Source of the DNA: Marthasterias glacialis
Lineage: Eukaryota; Echinodermata; Asteroidea; Forcipulatida; Asteriidae
Assembly (NCBI GenBank): GCA_911728455.2
Contig: OU452227.1
Coordinates: 17,376,110 to 17,440,109 of the forward strand
Direction of reading: 5' to 3'
DNA length: 64,000 nucleotides
Positions 44,664-55,792 of the stretch are shown here, one piece after another. The stretch's first letter is position 1. Each line of letters opens with the position of its first letter. The position numbers and the translations under genes are program-made. Under the pieces are notes generated by a model. It saw only the letters and a program-made list of their open reading frames with translations, did not search any database and was not told the DNA's origin.

Positions 44664-44844
44664 TCATCCTTAAGAAAAAAGTACCAGCCATGACTCATGA
44701 CGTCATCTTAGGATTATTATTACTTATTATTTGACCAAAACAATACGGAATGAATTTATTTATTCTATTGCACATCCAACAGTGCAAGCGCCAATAACAT
44801 GATGAATAGGAAACAAAGAGATCTTCAGTTTTAGATGTGGGACG

Positions 44845-44935
44845 AAAACCTCAAGGGGGAAAACCCATGCACTTAGGTAGGGACTGAAACCCAATCCACA
44901 CGCAAGGCTCCGGTCTGAGTCCACAAGAGTAAGAT
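44845..44935 (-). mobile_element. SINE family E fragment
   Basis: GGGACTGAAACCCAATCCAC, GCAAGGCTCCGGTCTGAGTC, complementary to the head at 17655. Confidence 0.55.
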
Positions 44936-44984
44936 AAACTACTCATAACCAGTATGTACATAACCCTGTACATATTAAAGAGGA

Positions 44985-45240
44985 TCTCTGAGGTCAAATT
45001 GAGTTTTGTAATGCCCTCATTTTCCCAATAGATGGAGAGTCCTTGTGAAAGTGGGAGGGGGGGGGGTGCGACAATTTACAAGTCTTTAACCTCACATTAA
45101 AATGGTGTGAAATGTAATTTTATTTTGATACACTTTCAGAGCGAAATTTGAAACATGATGTTGTTGGATATGAACAAGAAATGGGTCTATACATTAAGAC
45201 CCCAAAATGCAATGTGAAAAATAGCACTTTGTGGGACCTT
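44985..45240. repeat. Family J repeat, single arm
   Basis: TTTTCCCAATAGATGGAGAG, CAAGTCTTTAACCTCACATT, CAGAGCGAAATTTGAAACAT and AAATGGGTCTATACATT match an arm of the foldback at 49205-49640. Confidence 0.7.
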
Positions 45241-45689
45241 TAAAGATTGTGTGCCATACTGCCTTGACCATATGCCATGTCAGAGTTTGTTATTAATAAA
45301 TGATAAATCACCTGAAAGAATACCTGTTTTGACCCCTTTTTCCAATTTATTTCATTTAAAAGAATGCTCTCTGTCCACAAAAACAAGCCTGGGTCATAAA
45401 ATATATCGTGACATGGAATGAGAAATGTTAAAAATGCATGTGTTACCACAACAGAATATGCCTGTATGGTAGCAATCATACGTTTTGGTTAGGTTTCTTG
45501 TTCCACTGTGAAGTCACCTGATAAGCAAGGCCTGTTTTCTGTAGGTGTTCCCAGAGAGCATTAGTTTTAAAAGGTAAGGGGATAGGAACATGTACATTTT
45601 CAGCTTATTCATTATTTATTATGAAATAAATAGAATTAGCCCTTCCAAACTGCTTTCTAACCCAAATTACCTATAGTTCATGGGGGGAA

Positions 45690-45815
45690 AGAAGTTTCTA
45701 GATTGCTGCACCGAAGCTTTGGAATTCCTTACCAGAAAATGCAAAGCTTTCCAACTCCCTTGGCATTTTCAAGAACAACTTGAAATCCTACCTGCATAGA
45801 GAAGCATTTGGTTGA
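45690..45815 (+). mobile_element. Non-LTR retrotransposon ORF2 C-terminal fragment
   Basis: After an in-frame TAG at 45699 the frame reads IAAPKLWNSLPENAKLSNSL then GIFKNNLKSYLHREAFG and a stop at 45813-45815. This is the classic CR1/L2-type ending (AAP.LWN.LP ... F...LK..L...AF). Only about 40 codons remain. Confidence 0.85.
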
Positions 45816-45963
45816 CATTTTCTACGTGATGCTGCTGGCTGAGAGCTGTTGTTTAGGTTGTTTTGCATCGCATCGCCATGAGCATTGCTTGCGGTGGATA
45901 CCGGTGCTTTATCAGTTCTCCTTATATTATAAATGCAATTTTTTTTATGGGGATTTTTTTTTT

Positions 45964-46065
45964 TATTGGCCTCATGTTTCAACCTCAGTAGAGTCTTACC
46001 CAAAGGATAAATGAGAAATTAGCCTTTGAGAAAAACTCTGCTGGGGTCGAAACATGAGGCCAATA
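45964..46065. repeat. Foldback element, about 100 bp
   Basis: ATTGGCCTCATGTTTCAACC pairs with GGTCGAAACATGAGGCCAAT, and AGAGTCTTACCCAAAGG with CCTTTGAGAAAAACTCT. Confidence 0.88.
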
Positions 46066-47239
46066 ACAATCATTATTCATTAATAGCACTCTACTCTGCT
46101 AAAAGATACCCGGATGTCAAACAAACTTTCCAGCACTCTAGTGATCACCGCATCGGCGCGCCAGACCGCCGTAGTACAGTATACAGTGCGTATTGTATGT
46201 ACGATCGACAAATGCGTACGTCAGTGAATTTCGATCTGTTCTCTGAGATTCGGGTACTTGCGAGACCTATTCAATGTGTGAGTGCTGCTACAAACTTCCA
46301 CATGACATATGGACAAAGCCATAAGGCCCACGTCCTTTAAGTTTGTACTAATTTGTCATGTGCCTAGACGAAGGATGTAACGCAACTGTGACTGGCTAAA
46401 CGTTGTAAGCAATTACTGTCCAAAATTGTGTTTCAAGAGAAATGAGTGTGAACGTTTGGTCGTTTTTCTGCTATTGTAAGTCATTCAGGAAAGTTAAATT
46501 CCACATAGGAATGGAAAACCATGTCTTGGGAGTAATTCTAGCAACAAGATATACAACAAGTATGCCCATTTGTTTTCAAAAGAGCCATGTTATTGTTTGT
46601 GACCTTCTGCTGGGGCAAAACATTGTACTTTGTGTGCCCGGAAAAATGTTGTACAACCTTACAACCTTCTTCTGGGCATACCACTAATTCATTTGCACAC
46701 ACAAGGACAGGCTGTAACAATGCCAGAGCCTGTCTCATAAAAGTTAGTGAAGTCATGGGGGCTTTTATCATTGAATAGATCAGTAATTTATACAATGTCT
46801 ACTTGAGAAGTAAACTGACTCTCCCAAATAAAATTCACAAATTTGAGGTTGTAATTCCCATACTTGAAGCTTGTAATCGTGGGATTTTACAACAGAGGGA
46901 CTGACATTCAACCAGATCTCGCCTTCATCACAGTTTAGCTATTCAGTACCCTCCTGTGTACGTCATTGCACTTCTGATGATAATCCTGGTTTAGACCAAG
47001 GGAGGATCGAAACGAGTATTTAGAAATACAACTTGCAAATGAGCGCTGGGTCTTTGATTGATATCTCTACATACATCCCCTTGATAGATCAATATTTTAA
47101 TTATAGGGAGGGTGAGCTCTCCTGTTAAACATCGGTTAGTTACCAAGGGTCCGCTTTACTCTTAATTGATCAATCCATTACATGTACCTGCTTTTCTAAA
47201 CAGTTGATTTTCATCTACTTTGTAAACTGGTCTCCACAG
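46066..47239. other. ENDOV last intron, remainder
   Basis: Short open frames (up to 104 codons at 46026-46340) lack any recognisable domain. Confidence 0.4.
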
Positions 47240-47470
47240 GCAGATATTCGATCTCGTGAATTTCTGCGTGAGCATTTTCCAGAAAGCTGTGGCGTCCCTT
47301 GTAAGCAGACCAAGGGGCAGACTGTTAAATATTCTTGGCATCAAGAAGGACGTCAACAAAATGCAAATGAGAGCAAAAGGGACAGAGGTAAGAAAGTCGC
47401 ATCAAGTTTCATTGATGACCAATCAGATGAAGTTTCAGCTTTTGATTCTTTGTTTGAGCCAATGGAGTAA
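47240..47470 (+). CDS. ENDOV: Endonuclease V, terminal exon and stop
   Basis: The last exon starts ADIRSREFLREHFPES, matching the family's terminal helix (the RQADI block spans the junction with the preceding exon), and runs to a TAA at 47468-47470. It adds 76 residues. After about residue 15 the sequence is lysine-, glutamine- and acid-rich with no family match, as expected for the variable C-terminal tail. The acceptor is tctccacAG (47238-47239). An internal AG|GTAAGA at 47388 is a near-consensus donor, so a shorter exon spliced to something downstream is possible. The TAA stop is the simpler reading. Confidence 0.88.
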   Translation, partial: ADIRSREFLREHFPESCGVPCKQTKGQTVKYSWHQEGRQQNANESKRDRGKKVASSFIDDQSDEVSAFDSLFEPME

Positions 47471-48869
47471 CTAGTAATTTATGATTAGAGGGAGTAACTA
47501 GTATTTTATGATGGAAATATTTTTATCACCAATCAAGATTTTATACGTAAATGATAGGAAGAGTTATTGAAATATTTAATTAACAAATATATAACTTTTT
47601 TACAATTTTATACAAGGTTCTGTTTAATAGGCATATTTACATGTATGAAGTTTTTATTTATTTATTTATTTATTTTTTTGTTTTTTGGGGGGAAGGGGGT
47701 AAGATATTAATTCATATGCTTATAATAAATATAATATGGTTCGTATAATGTACGTAACAAGCCAGCGTACATGTAACCCAGAACCCAGCACTACTGGCAA
47801 AAATGTGTTCTTACATGCCTGGGGCTGGGAACATTAGACCATTCATAAGTCATAAAGTTTTTGAGTAACATTGCATAGAAGTGTATAGATAGTAGGTCAC
47901 CAATCAGATATAATACATAGCATTTTGGCTAGTCGCCAACTTTTCCCTAGTAAGATTATTTTTGATAAAAGTTGCCGTGGACAGTTTTGGAAAACTTCCA
48001 AGGTAAGCTCATGCCACCTTTGTTATGATAAAGTCAAATGATTGCTTCTGCGATCAAGGAAAAATGACACGATGCAGCTTGAATTGGGGAGGTGTCAAAA
48101 CAGTTCATCGTGAACGAGCATCGCGATGTTCCCTATAGACTCGATCAGCGAGTTACGGGTAATGTTACTGCAGCATCTCACTTGAGGATCCCTGCCAGTG
48201 AAGTATATGTACTCTGCCTCACTATCTCCTAGTCCGACTCATAATAGATCTGGAGATTCAATTTGCCCAAAACTCTTGATACCATGACCTCAGAATTTGC
48301 TACATGTGCTCATTCGGATCATACTCATTAGGATAAGAACAAAAATACCTGCATGATCGAACACCAAACATGATTCTCTCGAGAACTCACAAAGTAAAAT
48401 TATGTTCTCTCACGCTAGTTGGACTATTCCTCCGTGGTGCACACGTGCAGAAAGTCCTCCAGGGCTATATGTTCTCAAATAAGCAGCTGCGAGATTGAGG
48501 ATTAAAAATAAAGTGTTTCTTTTTACGAGAGCTACTGGAAAAATTCATGTCCGCAGAAATTATTAGGGGCCATGCTGTCCTTAGAGTTTTCGCATTGTCA
48601 CAAAGTTGTGATAGAGTACTTATCCGGTTGAAAACTCTGTACTTACACGGATTGATTTTGGAGATGTGGTAAGGATGGAAGACACAATCAGGAATTGGGT
48701 GTTGAATTTCCCACTCAAGGGGGCAGGAGTGTGTTAACAGGGCCGGTTGAAAATTTTGGTTGTCTGTAATCGATTGGTTAAATCAGTGTATTAGTAAGTC
48801 GTCACGCTATTGGTTATTCTTCAAAGCAGCACATGGAAAGCTGTTGAAGGAAAAGAAACAAACTCTGAA
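47471..48869. other. ENDOV 3' flank / 3' UTR region
   Basis: AT-rich, with an (ATTT)n tract near 47655. No second gene was seen. Confidence 0.45.
47725..47730 (+). terminator. Candidate poly(A) signal AATAAA for ENDOV
   Basis: This is a clear AATAAA hexamer downstream of the ENDOV stop, about 255 bases after it, in AT-rich sequence. Nothing else marks the cleavage site. In DNA this AT-rich a hexamer can occur by chance. Confidence 0.35.
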
Positions 48870-49151
48870 GTCAACACTAACATTTCTTTCAGTGTTAATG
48901 AAATAGAAAACAAATTGAATACAGCACTAGCTAGAGTCCACGATTGGTCAGTCAGAAACAAACTCAAGATAAATGCCAACAAAACTAAATTCATGCTCAT
49001 TGGATCTAAGCAGAGCATTTCTAATGATAGACCAGGTGGTGGGATTAACTCTTATACATGCTTTGGTGTTATCATGGATGACACTTTAAGTTTAACACCA
49101 TGTGCTCAACACATAAAAAGAACAGTTTCCTCTAAGCTATATGCTAAATAG
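48870..49151 (+). mobile_element. Non-LTR retrotransposon reverse transcriptase fragment
   Basis: The frame reads SVNEIENKLNTALARVHDWS, VRNKLKINANKTKFMLIGS and, further on, INSYTCFGVIMDDTLSLTPC and AQHIKRTVSSKLYA. This is the segment after the YADD active site in jockey/CR1-type enzymes: the helix before W, the N..K....K..FM strand and the YLGV..D.L.W..HI motif, here CFGVIMDD. No polymerase core remains upstream and the frame stops at 49149-49151. Confidence 0.88.
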
Positions 49152-49204
49152 AATTATGATAAAATTGTTATGTAGTAATATATGTAGGGCCCAAGGGAAA
49201 CTGT

Positions 49205-49640
49205 TAATAAAGAGGGGCTCAAATTAAGTTTTGTGGAGCACTCATTTTCCAATAGAAAGAGTCTTTATGAAAGTGGGAAAAATTACAAGTCTCTAACCTC
49301 GCGCTAAAACAGCGATTTAAACATCCAATGGGTCTGTACATTTTGGTACAATAAAGTTATAGTTAATTCCTGAATATTTATGATATTCAATCATTGAATT
49401 TGATCTTTTGACTGATGCAAAATTTCACTTTGGAATGTACAGACCCATTTGTTGTTGCTGTCCTATCATGTCATGTTTCAAATTTCGCTCTGAAAGAGTG
49501 TCAAATAAAAATGATATTTTGTACCATTTTAGTGTGAGGTTAGAGACTTGTAAAAATAAAAATAACTTTCATAAGGACTCTATGTATTGGAAAATGAGTG
49601 CATCACAAAACTTAGATTGACCTTGCAGACCCTTTTACTC
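49205..49640. repeat. Family J foldback element, about 435 bp
   Basis: The left arm (TTTTCCAATAGAAAGAGTCT, AAGTCTCTAACCTCGCGCTA, AATGGGTCTGTACATT) and right arm (AATGTACAGACCCATTTG, GTGAGGTTAGAGACTTG, AGGACTCTATGTATTGGAAA) are inverted copies. Confidence 0.82.
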
Positions 49641-50968
49641 AACTGTTTGGGCATAAACTGGGTAAAAGAAATTTAATACATAAATAAATAAACTTTGAAT
49701 AAGGACATTAGTGGCACACCCAGGAATTATCCTTGCAGAGGGCTGAGATGGGAAATCTGCCTTGATTTACTTGGGGCTCATGTAATTTTGGCATTTAGTC
49801 AGTGGTGTAACAGAGGCGGCAAGATGGGACTTGAGCCTCATGCTCAGAACCCCTCCCCCCTCTCCCTCCCCGCCCTCCAGAAACACCTCATCACTGGTTT
49901 ATGTTTTAATGAATTCATTTAAAAAACATTCCAATAAGGTACTTGTGGTTTTTTGATTTGTTTTGTTTTCAGATGAAAATATTTCTCTGGGGATTGAGGC
50001 TGATTTAAAATGAATTTTTATGTTTTTTACGTTTTTATATTTTTTTCTACTAGGATTACACCCTTTTTTCATTGAGCAATTGTTACCTTTTAAAGTAAAA
50101 CTTGTACAATACATTTTGTTATCGTTCTATAAATTATTATCTAAAAGGCCTATTGAATATTTTAATCCCATCCTGTTATTAGTGTAAGAATAAAATAACT
50201 TAAAATAACTACAATAAAAAGTATTATGAGCTTCCAGATTAAAAAAATGTTTTTTCCCCCTGTTATTACCATTCCATTATTTTGCATTTATGACAAATTA
50301 GCATGCATAGTTATTGCTCTTCACTTTGACGTCAGCTAAAGCACTTAATTAAAGTAGCAATCAAGCAATCTAGTATGGTTATAATGCAATACCTTAAAAA
50401 TGGTATATTGGCCAACACAACTCATCAAACCTCACTGGGAATATTTTCAGTTCATAAAAAAATTCTTGTAGCTGTTTATCATGCACGATGAACCATAAAA
50501 TTAAATCTACTTCCTGATAAATAAGTCAAATGAATGTATAAAGTTTTGTTTTTATCCCCGGGGCAGCCATCTTAAGGAATCATTTGTTGTTGTTATTGCG
50601 CAACCATTTCTGTAGCGTTTGATTGATTTATTTTGTGAACGAACTCGTCAGGTCAGATAGATAATCGCTCATGGGATAGCTGTTTGAGGATTATCCCCAA
50701 CGGGGATTATTCCACAATGATATACTGTTACTGTTAGGGTTCACGTAAGAACCCCCGCGTAGTCACTCACATTCAAGCTTGATGTTAACAACCAGGCTTT
50801 GTATCTCTCTATGTTTAATGTAGGTCCATTGATGTGCAATTTAAATTTTTGCTGGCGAAGATAATTAAATAAAATGAACTGAAATATTTCTAATGTTTGT
50901 AAAATACTGTAAAGATTTTTACTGAAGGAAAGATGCATTACTTCTCAATCATTGTTTAAGGGCTTTTT
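49641..50968. other. Intergenic sequence, nothing recognised
   Basis: A pyrimidine-rich tract lies near 49848-49878 and follows a CAGTGGTGTAACAGAGGCGG start that resembles 57241. Confidence 0.4.
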
Positions 50969-51186
50969 GCGGTACCCGATGTTAATTACAGGATTTGAAC
51001 TGGCCTCTCGTCACCGGCCTGTCACCACCATGCTCGGTGGTCTTGTGGTTCAGACATCTCGTCTGGAATGCGAGTGTCATGGGTTCCAATCCCACTCGGG
51101 TATAGTATTCTTGTGGATTTTATTCGCAGGACTCAGAAAGCAAGGAATTTCTAGTGCTCATCACACATAGGTGTAAGGGTAAAACT
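50969..51186 (+). mobile_element. SINE family A copy, near full length
   Basis: GCGGTACCCGATGTTAATTA, CTCGGTGGTCTTGTGGTTCA, ATGGGTTCCAATCCCACTCG, GGACTCAGAAAGCAAGG and CACACATAGGTGTAAGGGTA in order. Confidence 0.82.
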
Positions 51187-51428
51187 AAATCGAAATGCTG
51201 TTCAGTGACTTTGTGGAGTAAGATTAAACATTACAGTAAGATTACATCTCCATAATGTAAGAGATGCATTGTACAAATAATTTTCTACAGTGCACCCATT
51301 CTGTTTAGCATCTAAAGTGGAATGTTATGTTGGCCAGATCGGGGAATTTTTGTGGGGTTTTTTTTTTTTTTGGGGGGGAGTGATTGTGGCTTTGATCATG
51401 GAGCTAGATTGCTCCATTCTTTGATACA

Positions 51429-52003
51429 TTTAAGAGTTTTGTAACTATCCCATAATGTTGAAATGATAGTTACAGATAAATCACTATTTTTTATTTATTT
51501 ATTTATTTATTTATTTCATTACGCATCCATGCCTTTGATGATACATGCATGAAATTTGGCACAGTCAGAGTATGTCATGAGAGAGATGTTTGGCTATAGG
51601 GCTGTCACGGATTTGTCCTTTGAAAAATATATGGGTACAACAAAAAGCATTTTTCAAAATTTTCTAAATGACTGTTCGTGTTAAACTTCCGATATTTTTG
51701 CAAGGGACAAATCTGTGATGGTCCTATAGCCAGATATCTCTCTCATGACATACTCTGACTGTGTGCTGAATTCCATGCTTGTATCATCAAAGGCACAATC
51801 CCATCACCTACCTGCTGTACTGAATCACGTTATTGGTTGAAGGACCTTTTGCATGGTTGCTTCGCCTCATGTAACATTATTGCGCCCTTTTTTTTATCTC
51901 ATCCTTGATGGATTTTTAGAAGTTTTTGGAGTTTGAGTTATAAGAGTGATGTATCTGTAACTATCATTTCAACATTAAGGGTTAGTTAAAGAAACTCTTA
52001 AAT
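51429..52003. repeat. Long foldback element, 575 bp
   Basis: Starts TTTAAGAGTTTTGTAACTAT and ends with the complementary GTTAAAGAAACTCTTAAA. Inner blocks AATGTTGAAATGATAGTTAC, TATGTCATGAGAGAGATG and GGACAAATCTGTGATGG also pair across the element. The arms together make up most of its length. Confidence 0.85.
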
Positions 52004-52624
52004 GACTATGATCTGTTGTTAAAGTGGCTCCGGCATCGCATTATCATTATTGACTTCCTATATGTCAGCCTTTTTTGGGGGAGTCATTTGATAACAGGCA
52101 AATACTCCACAATCATCCATTAATTATAAGGATCTAAGACTACCGTTTTGGATATTATTGGGATTGTCTGCTGTGGTTTGCAAACGTCAGCTGAAAAACT
52201 TGAAACGAGTATAAATGGAGTACTGTTACCGTAACATAACTGGAGTAAAGTTTGCGCTTGCTAATATTCCTTTTTTAATGTACTCATTACTAGGCTATTT
52301 TATGAGTTGTTGTTAAAACAAGAAGCTTTTGACAAATGAAAGTGGAGAAGACGCTTTTGCCATGTTTAATGGTATGTTAACTGAAGTCGCGAAAAAGTAA
52401 GCTCATTCTTTTAAAATATTAATCAAAAGTTGTTTGTCTGTGAAACTAGTTTGGGGGATTAAATGTTTGAATATGTCCTGCTATGTGGTTCGGAGTGCAT
52501 GACTTATTCACATAGCATTACACCAATGGGATTCAGGCATGGAAATCTCTCTGTGAAAAACCTAGAGTTTTTCATTGTATTGTAGAGGATTATGTTTTGG
52601 AATAAAATTAAATGGGATTTCAGC
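52004..52624. other. Intergenic sequence, nothing recognised
   Basis: No repeat or coding signal that I could identify. Confidence 0.4.
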
Positions 52625-53045
52625 TAAATAATAATAATAATAACAATACGCAGTTCTTATATAGCGCTTTATCACATCCGATGGGCGTCTCATAGCGATT
52701 AGTATTTTTTCCTGCAAGGTATGATGAGTTACGTTTTTGAAGTATGAGACCTGTTCCTTTACATAGCACCATGTAATGGTAAACAAAGTGCTGTGGCAGC
52801 CGATCAAACCAGGAACACCGGGGCGAACCCCTTCTCTTTGCAATAAGTGCACTGGGTTCTTTTATGTGCATTACACAACACATGGGACCTACGGCTTAAC
52901 GTCCCATCCAAAGGACGCAGCAATAATGGTTAAGTGTCTTGCTTAAGGACACAAGTGTCACGATCAGGACTCAAACCCACACTCTGCTGATCAGAAACAC
53001 CAGAGCTTGAGTCCAGTGTTCTTATCCGCTCGGCCACGACATGCC
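52625..53045 (-). mobile_element. SINE family C copy with (AAT)n tail
   Basis: It begins with AATAATAATAATAACAATAC, then the tail (CTTATATAGCGCTTTATCAC, TTTTTTCCTGCAAGGTATG), and ends with the head complement (AGGACTCAAACCCACACTCT, CCGCTCGGCCACGACATG). Confidence 0.82.
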
Positions 53046-54291
53046 AGGACATGCTAAAGTAATCAAACACCAAAGCTCATGGGGAAGTGAATTCCTATTA
53101 TCTCCATTGGTAAAACACACATGCAAGCTATAGTGCCATTTAAGAGCTTGAACATTCATGAGTTGTTTTAATATCTTGAAGATTCGATAGTCGTCCATTT
53201 GAAGTGTTTGGTTCTCTGAATGCTCCCCCTATAAATAGACCCTGTTTTTCCTGACATTTATGTGGACTACTCAATATTTTGTGTGATACCTAATGTTAAA
53301 AGTAAAATATAGCATTGGTAAAGCTAATAGTGCAGTGTTCTTACTTTGTGTGATTCAATACATACATTAAAAAAACAAACCTGCGGAAATTTGGGCTCAA
53401 GCCATTGTCTGAGTCAGGAGAAAAAAGTGAAAACCGTGCACACTGTTCAGCACACATTGTCCTTAATTTCGATTGTTAAAACCGAAATAAAAATCAGGGT
53501 CTTCAAATTCTATTTTCTCGGCTTTGACAGTATTTCAGACAGAAATATTTTTATGGAAGATTGAAACTGGTATGAACATCATAATCAGTCAGCTTTCAGA
53601 CTGTTACCAAGAAAACTTTTCTTGATGAGTATCAAATCCTGTATTCTACCTTTAAACCACAGTAATAAGTCCCGTAAATTAAGACAACTTTTTTTCTGTT
53701 TGTTTTTCTTAATTAACACTGAGTAACTTTTCTGAAGCCTTGTTAACTTGAAGATTGCTCATTCTGTTCTCTTCAGTTTTAGAGGTATGTCATTACATCA
53801 TTGGTTTTTGGAAAAGTTTACCTATATGCATTCTGTAGTTTTCAGTGAAACACACAGTCCAACTAACCTGTGAAAATCTCATTAAATATAATGGTCATGT
53901 TCAGGTAAAAACACTGAAGAAACAATGTTTGTGACTATAGATTTTGTGCTCGGTCATAATGTGGTCTGAATGCTTGTTTCAATTGCGCCAATCAGTGATG
54001 GGGGGATCTTAAAGGTGCATCACCCTTTTTTCTTCCTTTTTAGAGAAACTACCCTGATTTGTTTTTGATTTGTTTTACATCAAAATATAAGTGAGTTCTT
54101 TAAACAACTTATTTAAACATTTATATCATTTATTTTGATACATTATCTTTACAGGGTTCATTCTTTTTGTAATGTTAGATTTGAACAGTAATGTTTCAAT
54201 ATTATGACTTGATATTTAAAATAAAAAGATGCATCCCCATATGCATCCCCTTATGATGATCCTTTTACTGCTGTTTTACTAAGTTGTAATC
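53046..54291. other. Intergenic sequence, nothing recognised
   Basis: AT-rich; only short open frames. Confidence 0.4.
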
Positions 54292-54480
54292 GTAACCTGG
54301 GCATACTATTACTGGCTTTACGGCAGCGGTTGTATGACTTCTGACTGCCCCCCTCCCCAACAAATATATTGACAGAGAGACTGCGGACATAGGGCTAGAT
54401 ACCTCAGTTGGCAGAACACTGGTAGTAAATCTGGAGGTCCCTCTATTCAAATCCCACTGTATTCTATTTCTCTTTGTTTA
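54292..54480 (+). mobile_element. SINE family B copy, diverged
   Basis: TTACGGCAGCGGTTGTATGA, AACAAATATATTGACAGAGA and a head GATACCTCAGTTGGCAGAAC ... TTCAAATCCCACTG. Confidence 0.75.
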
Positions 54481-54678
54481 ACCACAGTTGATTTTGTACC
54501 CAGTTTTTAAGGTCTTAAAGGGTCATCATTGAAGTCCTAAAGCCTACTCCACTGACTCAATTGCTTATTTTATGAACACCACGGGGATCTACCTGAAGGG
54601 TGATGCGACTTTTTATTGCTTCCGCTTCCCAGGTTATATCCATAGAGCCAGCTCTATGGTTGTATCATATATTATGGG

Positions 54679-54930
54679 GTGTGATCCCTGGCTACACGGC
54701 AGTAACCGGTTGAATGGCTTCTGACTGGCACCCCCCAAACAAAGATATTGACAAAATAGGGAGCCCGCCAACATTAGGGCTGGATAGCTCAGTTGGTAGA
54801 GCTTCGGTATGTTAAACCCGTGGTTGCAGGTTCAAATCCCGCTCCAGTCAATTTTTCTTTGTTCACCCCAAAATTAATTTAAAATTTACCCAGTCAGTTT
54901 CCCTTGTGGTTTATTGCTTATAATTTGTTC
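54679..54930 (+). mobile_element. SINE family B copy, best preserved
   Basis: CCTGGCTACACGGCAGTAAC, CCAAACAAAGATATTGACAA, then a tRNA-like head GGATAGCTCAGTTGGTAGAG with a GTT-anticodon-like loop (ATGTTAA) and GGTTGCAGGTTCAAATCCCG, and the tail AATTTTTCTTTGTTCACCCC. The acceptor pairs over six bases (GGCTGG/CCAGTC), but the T and anticodon stems have mismatches, so it is SINE and not tRNA gene. Confidence 0.85.
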
Positions 54931-55504
54931 AAATGTCAGGATAAGCCTTACCTGTTGATCAGTTCCATGGCAACCCTCTTGAGGGTCTCTTGAAGATCCG
55001 TGTTACTCAAATTGATCAATATTTAAATATGTTTACATAAGGACTCTGTAATTAGTTATCATTATACATAATTACTAGTGACTGCATAACACTCTTGGTT
55101 TGAGCCATGACTGCAGCCAAGTGAACCACATACAGTTCCGTTCATAATAAAGTATACAAGCTGGGTGACCTGGTACGCGGTGTTTTTAAACATGGGTCTG
55201 CTTTTCTTAGTGGCGTCTACTCCAACAGAAGACAGAAGTGTGTCAATATCTTTGTCTATGAGGCCTTACATCATTTATGGATGCCAAGAATTTACTTCCA
55301 ACATCATGAAGAGAACTCCAATTGTTTTTCCCAGTTGTTTATTGCATGGATTGTTTGTCAGTTTGATTAAGGGACCATTGCAATTTTGGGATGCCACATG
55401 ATACTAGCAGTTGTTTGTGAAAGCATCCTGTTATCAAGGCTGGAAGTAAAGTAAAGACCTTTCTTTATAATAGATGTTAATTTTTGCATCGGGGATTAGA
55501 ACTT

Positions 55505-55704
55505 GTTACCCATACACCGATGTGTGTTAAGCACTGTATACTCAGTACTTTCCCGAGTCCTGTGAAAAATTCACAGGCATTTTCCTCTGGTGGGATTCGA
55601 ACCCACAACCCCTGCTGTTCTAGAGCAGATGGCTTACCAACTAGACTACCGAGACGGCCCAGTAGATAGGGGCAGGTCAAATCCTATTAGCAGCGGGTAC
55701 CGCG
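55505..55704 (-). mobile_element. SINE family A copy, full length, with long flanking duplication
   Basis: The minus-strand order is GCGGTACCCGCTGC..., head CGGTAGTCTAGTTGGTAAGC, GGGTTGTGGGTTCGAATCCC, tail CACAGGACTCGGGAAAGTAC and TATACAGTGCTTAACACACA. Flanks AATAGATGTTAATTTTTGCA (55470) and AATAGATGTTAACTTTTGCA (55713) repeat directly. Confidence 0.88.
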
Positions 55705-55792
55705 ACCATTTTAATAGATGTTAACTTTTGCATTGGGGATAAAGAATATTGGTTTGTAAAATATTGACCTTTCTTGTAGAAAGACCCTGTTA

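Noticed and set aside
47162-47359. Minus frame MLTSFLMPRIFNSLP resembling a LINE tail
   Set aside because: It is the antisense of the ENDOV terminal exon.
54780-54856. Possible tRNA-Asn gene (GTT loop)
   Set aside because: T-stem and anticodon stem have mismatches, and the surrounding sequence is the family B SINE found elsewhere.
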